From Candidatus Hydrogenedentota bacterium (GTDB taxonomy: Bacteria; Hydrogenedentota; Hydrogenedentia; Hydrogenedentales; SLHB01), in assembly GCA_013349485.1 (NCBI GenBank), contig DUZM01000007.1, forward strand, positions 1 to 23,922: a DNA stretch of 23,922 nt, in the 5' to 3' direction. Of the stretch, positions 22,841 through 23,922 are shown one piece after another. The translations under genes were made by a program, and so were the position numbers. Each line of letters begins with the position of its first letter. The stretch's first letter is position 1. The notes under the pieces are model-generated. The model made no database searches and had not been told where the DNA came from. It saw nothing but the letters and a program-made list of their open reading frames with translations.

Positions 22841-22910
22841 ACATAAGCCAAACCCACACCGCAACAAAACCCAATAAAACCAAGCCAAAACAACATCAAC
22901 CAACTGAAAC
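22841..22910. other. A/C-rich low-complexity tract
   Basis: Of 70 bases, 62 are A or C, with repeated CCAAA, AAAACC and CAAC units. It separates the HTH gene from the tRNA fragment and has no coding potential. Such a tract could hold integrase arm-type sites. Confidence 0.5.
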
Positions 22911-22922
22911 CTACTCGCCAGG

Positions 22923-22972
22923 TCTACTTTGGGAGCAGGGGGTCGCCGCTTCGAATCCGGCCGCCCCGACCA
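22923..22972 (+). tRNA. 3' fragment of tRNA-Pro(UGG), likely attachment site
   Basis: The 50 bases correspond to the anticodon arm through CCA. The anticodon loop is TTTGGGA (22928-22934, anticodon TGG) and its 3' stem is GCAGG. The variable loop is GGGTC. The T arm is 22945-22961 with loop TTCGAAT. The acceptor 3' strand is CGCCCCG (22962-22968), then A and CCA, as in bacterial tRNA-Pro. The D arm and 5' acceptor strand (expected CGGGGCG) are absent upstream. The anticodon stem has one mismatch and base 53 of the T stem is C instead of the invariant G, so it is not a working tRNA. Confidence 0.78.
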
Positions 22973-23134
22973 TTGTACACCCAGTCGAGTAACAGCAGGT
23001 CCCTGCGGCTTTGCAGATCGGTCAGTCAGTGGGCCAGCCCCGCTGCAGCCGCGGCCAGACTTCCTGTTGCAATTCAGTTCCTCGACACTTACAATCCCCG
23101 CGAATTAAGTAGGGGAATACGCCGCAAAGGACAC

Positions 23135-23192
23135 GAATCAAGGGGAAGACGGTGGCGTCAGGGTTCGACTTCGCCGAAGAATCAAGGGGAAG
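23135..23192. repeat. 14-bp direct repeat upstream of the last gene
   Basis: GAATCAAGGGGAAG occurs at 23135-23148 and 23179-23192, 44 bases apart. The second copy supplies the ribosome-binding site of the gene at 23195. The rest of the 22973-23194 gap shows no gene. Confidence 0.6.
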
Positions 23193-23194
23193 GG

Positions 23195-23922
23195 ATGAGT
23201 CATTTTCAGGTGCGTGGTCTTGAAGGGTGCACGTCGTTTATGACCTGCGACGTGCTTGACATGGAATACTTCGGACGATTGGCAAAACGCGGCGCGGAGG
23301 CTGGCATAAACGTCTTGACGCTCGTCATGATACCCGACGCCTACTATCCAGAGACTTCAAGCAAGAAGTCGTGGGAATTTGAAATGGGCCTGGACTGGCC
23401 GTGCAAGAGATACCCCGAACACAGGAACCCCCGGTGCCCGAATGCAGACCCGGATACAGAGTATCTGCCGCAGCTTGTCAACCTGTGCCACACCCTGGGC
23501 ATCCGCGTTTACTTGCGCACCATAAACAATAAGCACAAGTGGTTGTTTCCGGCTAAAAAGCACTGGCGGGCGTTGCGGGTCAAAAACGACGGGAGCCAGA
23601 GTGTTGTCGATGCCTGTTGTTGGGACATCGCGGAATTCATGGAATATTACTACGCCCTGCTTGACGACCTGCTTCAACGATATGCAACCGGCCCCAACGC
23701 GGTCGATGGCCTCATGCTCGACCAGCAAAAGTGTTTCGGGGCCTATATCAACGCGGAATCGCGCGAGAAGTTCCGGGACATCATGGGCCACGAGATGGAC
23801 CTGGGCAATGTGCAGGAGATCCTCGATTACTGGTCGATTCGCAACGCCGAGCGTGTCCGCGAAACGGTTCGGTTCTGCAAGGCCATCAACCCGGACTTGG
23901 ACGTCGGCGTGACGCTCGAGGG
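23195..23922 (+). CDS. glycosidase-like TIM-barrel protein, 5' part
   Basis: A frame open from ATG 23195 to the window end, at least 242 residues, with AAGGGGAAGGG directly before the start. It begins MSHFQVRGLEGCTSFMTCDV without a signal peptide. The order RGAEAGINVLTLVMIPDAYY, LCHTLGIRVYLRT, WDIAEFMEYYYALLDDLL, VDGLMLDQQKC and FCKAINPDLDVGVTLEG is that of beta/alpha barrels of the GHL/alpha-fucosidase-like hydrolases, in which DGLMLDQ is a strand with an acidic residue and NPDLDVGVT the following strand. The enzyme is probably an uncharacterised polysaccharide or glycoside hydrolase, or a non-catalytic relative. It lies outside the presumed element boundary. The identification rests on overall pattern only. 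Confidence 0.7.
   Translation, partial: MSHFQVRGLEGCTSFMTCDVLDMEYFGRLAKRGAEAGINVLTLVMIPDAYYPETSSKKSWEFEMGLDWPCKRYPEHRNPRCPNADPDTEYLPQLVNLCHTLGIRVYLRTINNKHKWLFPAKKHWRALRVKNDGSQSVVDACCWDIAEFMEYYYALLDDLLQRYATGPNAVDGLMLDQQKCFGAYINAESREKFRDIMGHEMDLGNVQEILDYWSIRNAERVRETVRFCKAINPDLDVGVTLE

Noticed and set aside
1..23922. CRISPR array, insertion sequence or rRNA genes
   Set aside because: I found no regularly spaced repeats, no transposase-like frame with terminal inverted repeats, and no rRNA sequence.

Overview
The window looks like a bacterial chromosome segment of moderately high GC from an uncultivated, probably anaerobic lineage. MttB-family methyltransferases, ferredoxin-type proteins, sigma-54 control and a glycosidase-like TIM-barrel protein together would fit Hydrogenedentota or a PVC-group bacterium. 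That placement is inference from gene content only.

Left block (1-3765, + strand): a DUF4405 cytochrome-b-like membrane protein, two strong hairpins, a remnant of a 4Fe-4S protein, then an overlapping histidine kinase and NtrC-type response regulator of the ZraS/ZraR kind.

Central block (17297 down to 4010, - strand): one long, tightly packed gene string. In transcription order it holds a receiver-like protein, ProA, a GCS2-type glutamate-cysteine ligase-like enzyme, MttB paralogue 2, a 46-residue zinc ribbon, a PRC-barrel protein, a second degenerate receiver, MttB paralogue 1, a SAM methyltransferase, the ATPase and permease of a glycine betaine/choline-type ABC importer, a MarC-family membrane protein, the binding lipoprotein and a DUF362 protein with two [4Fe-4S] motifs. 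It reads as a system that imports a quaternary amine (betaine-like compound) and processes its methyl groups, joined to glutamate/proline-type osmolyte chemistry. No corrinoid protein is visible. The binding protein is circularly permuted: its usual C-terminal lobe comes first.

Control: a -24/-12 sigma-54 promoter (17359-17374) precedes the string. Upstream of it lie three related 17-bp inverted repeats of form TGTGC-N6-TGCRCA, whose centres are 42 and 147 bp apart. A nearly identical sigma-54 promoter (19986-20001) precedes a second operon of a zinc-finger (anti-sigma-like) protein, a PTS Enzyme I and a zinc-ribbon protein. A second sigma-54 activator with a receiver domain lacking all phosphorylation residues is encoded just upstream (21615-20269).

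Right block: an excisionase/MerR-type HTH protein, an A/C-rich tract with 10-bp-spaced repeats, and a 50-nt 3' fragment of tRNA-Pro(UGG). This is the pattern of an integrative-element boundary. Past it begins a TIM-barrel, glycosidase-like gene cut by the window end.
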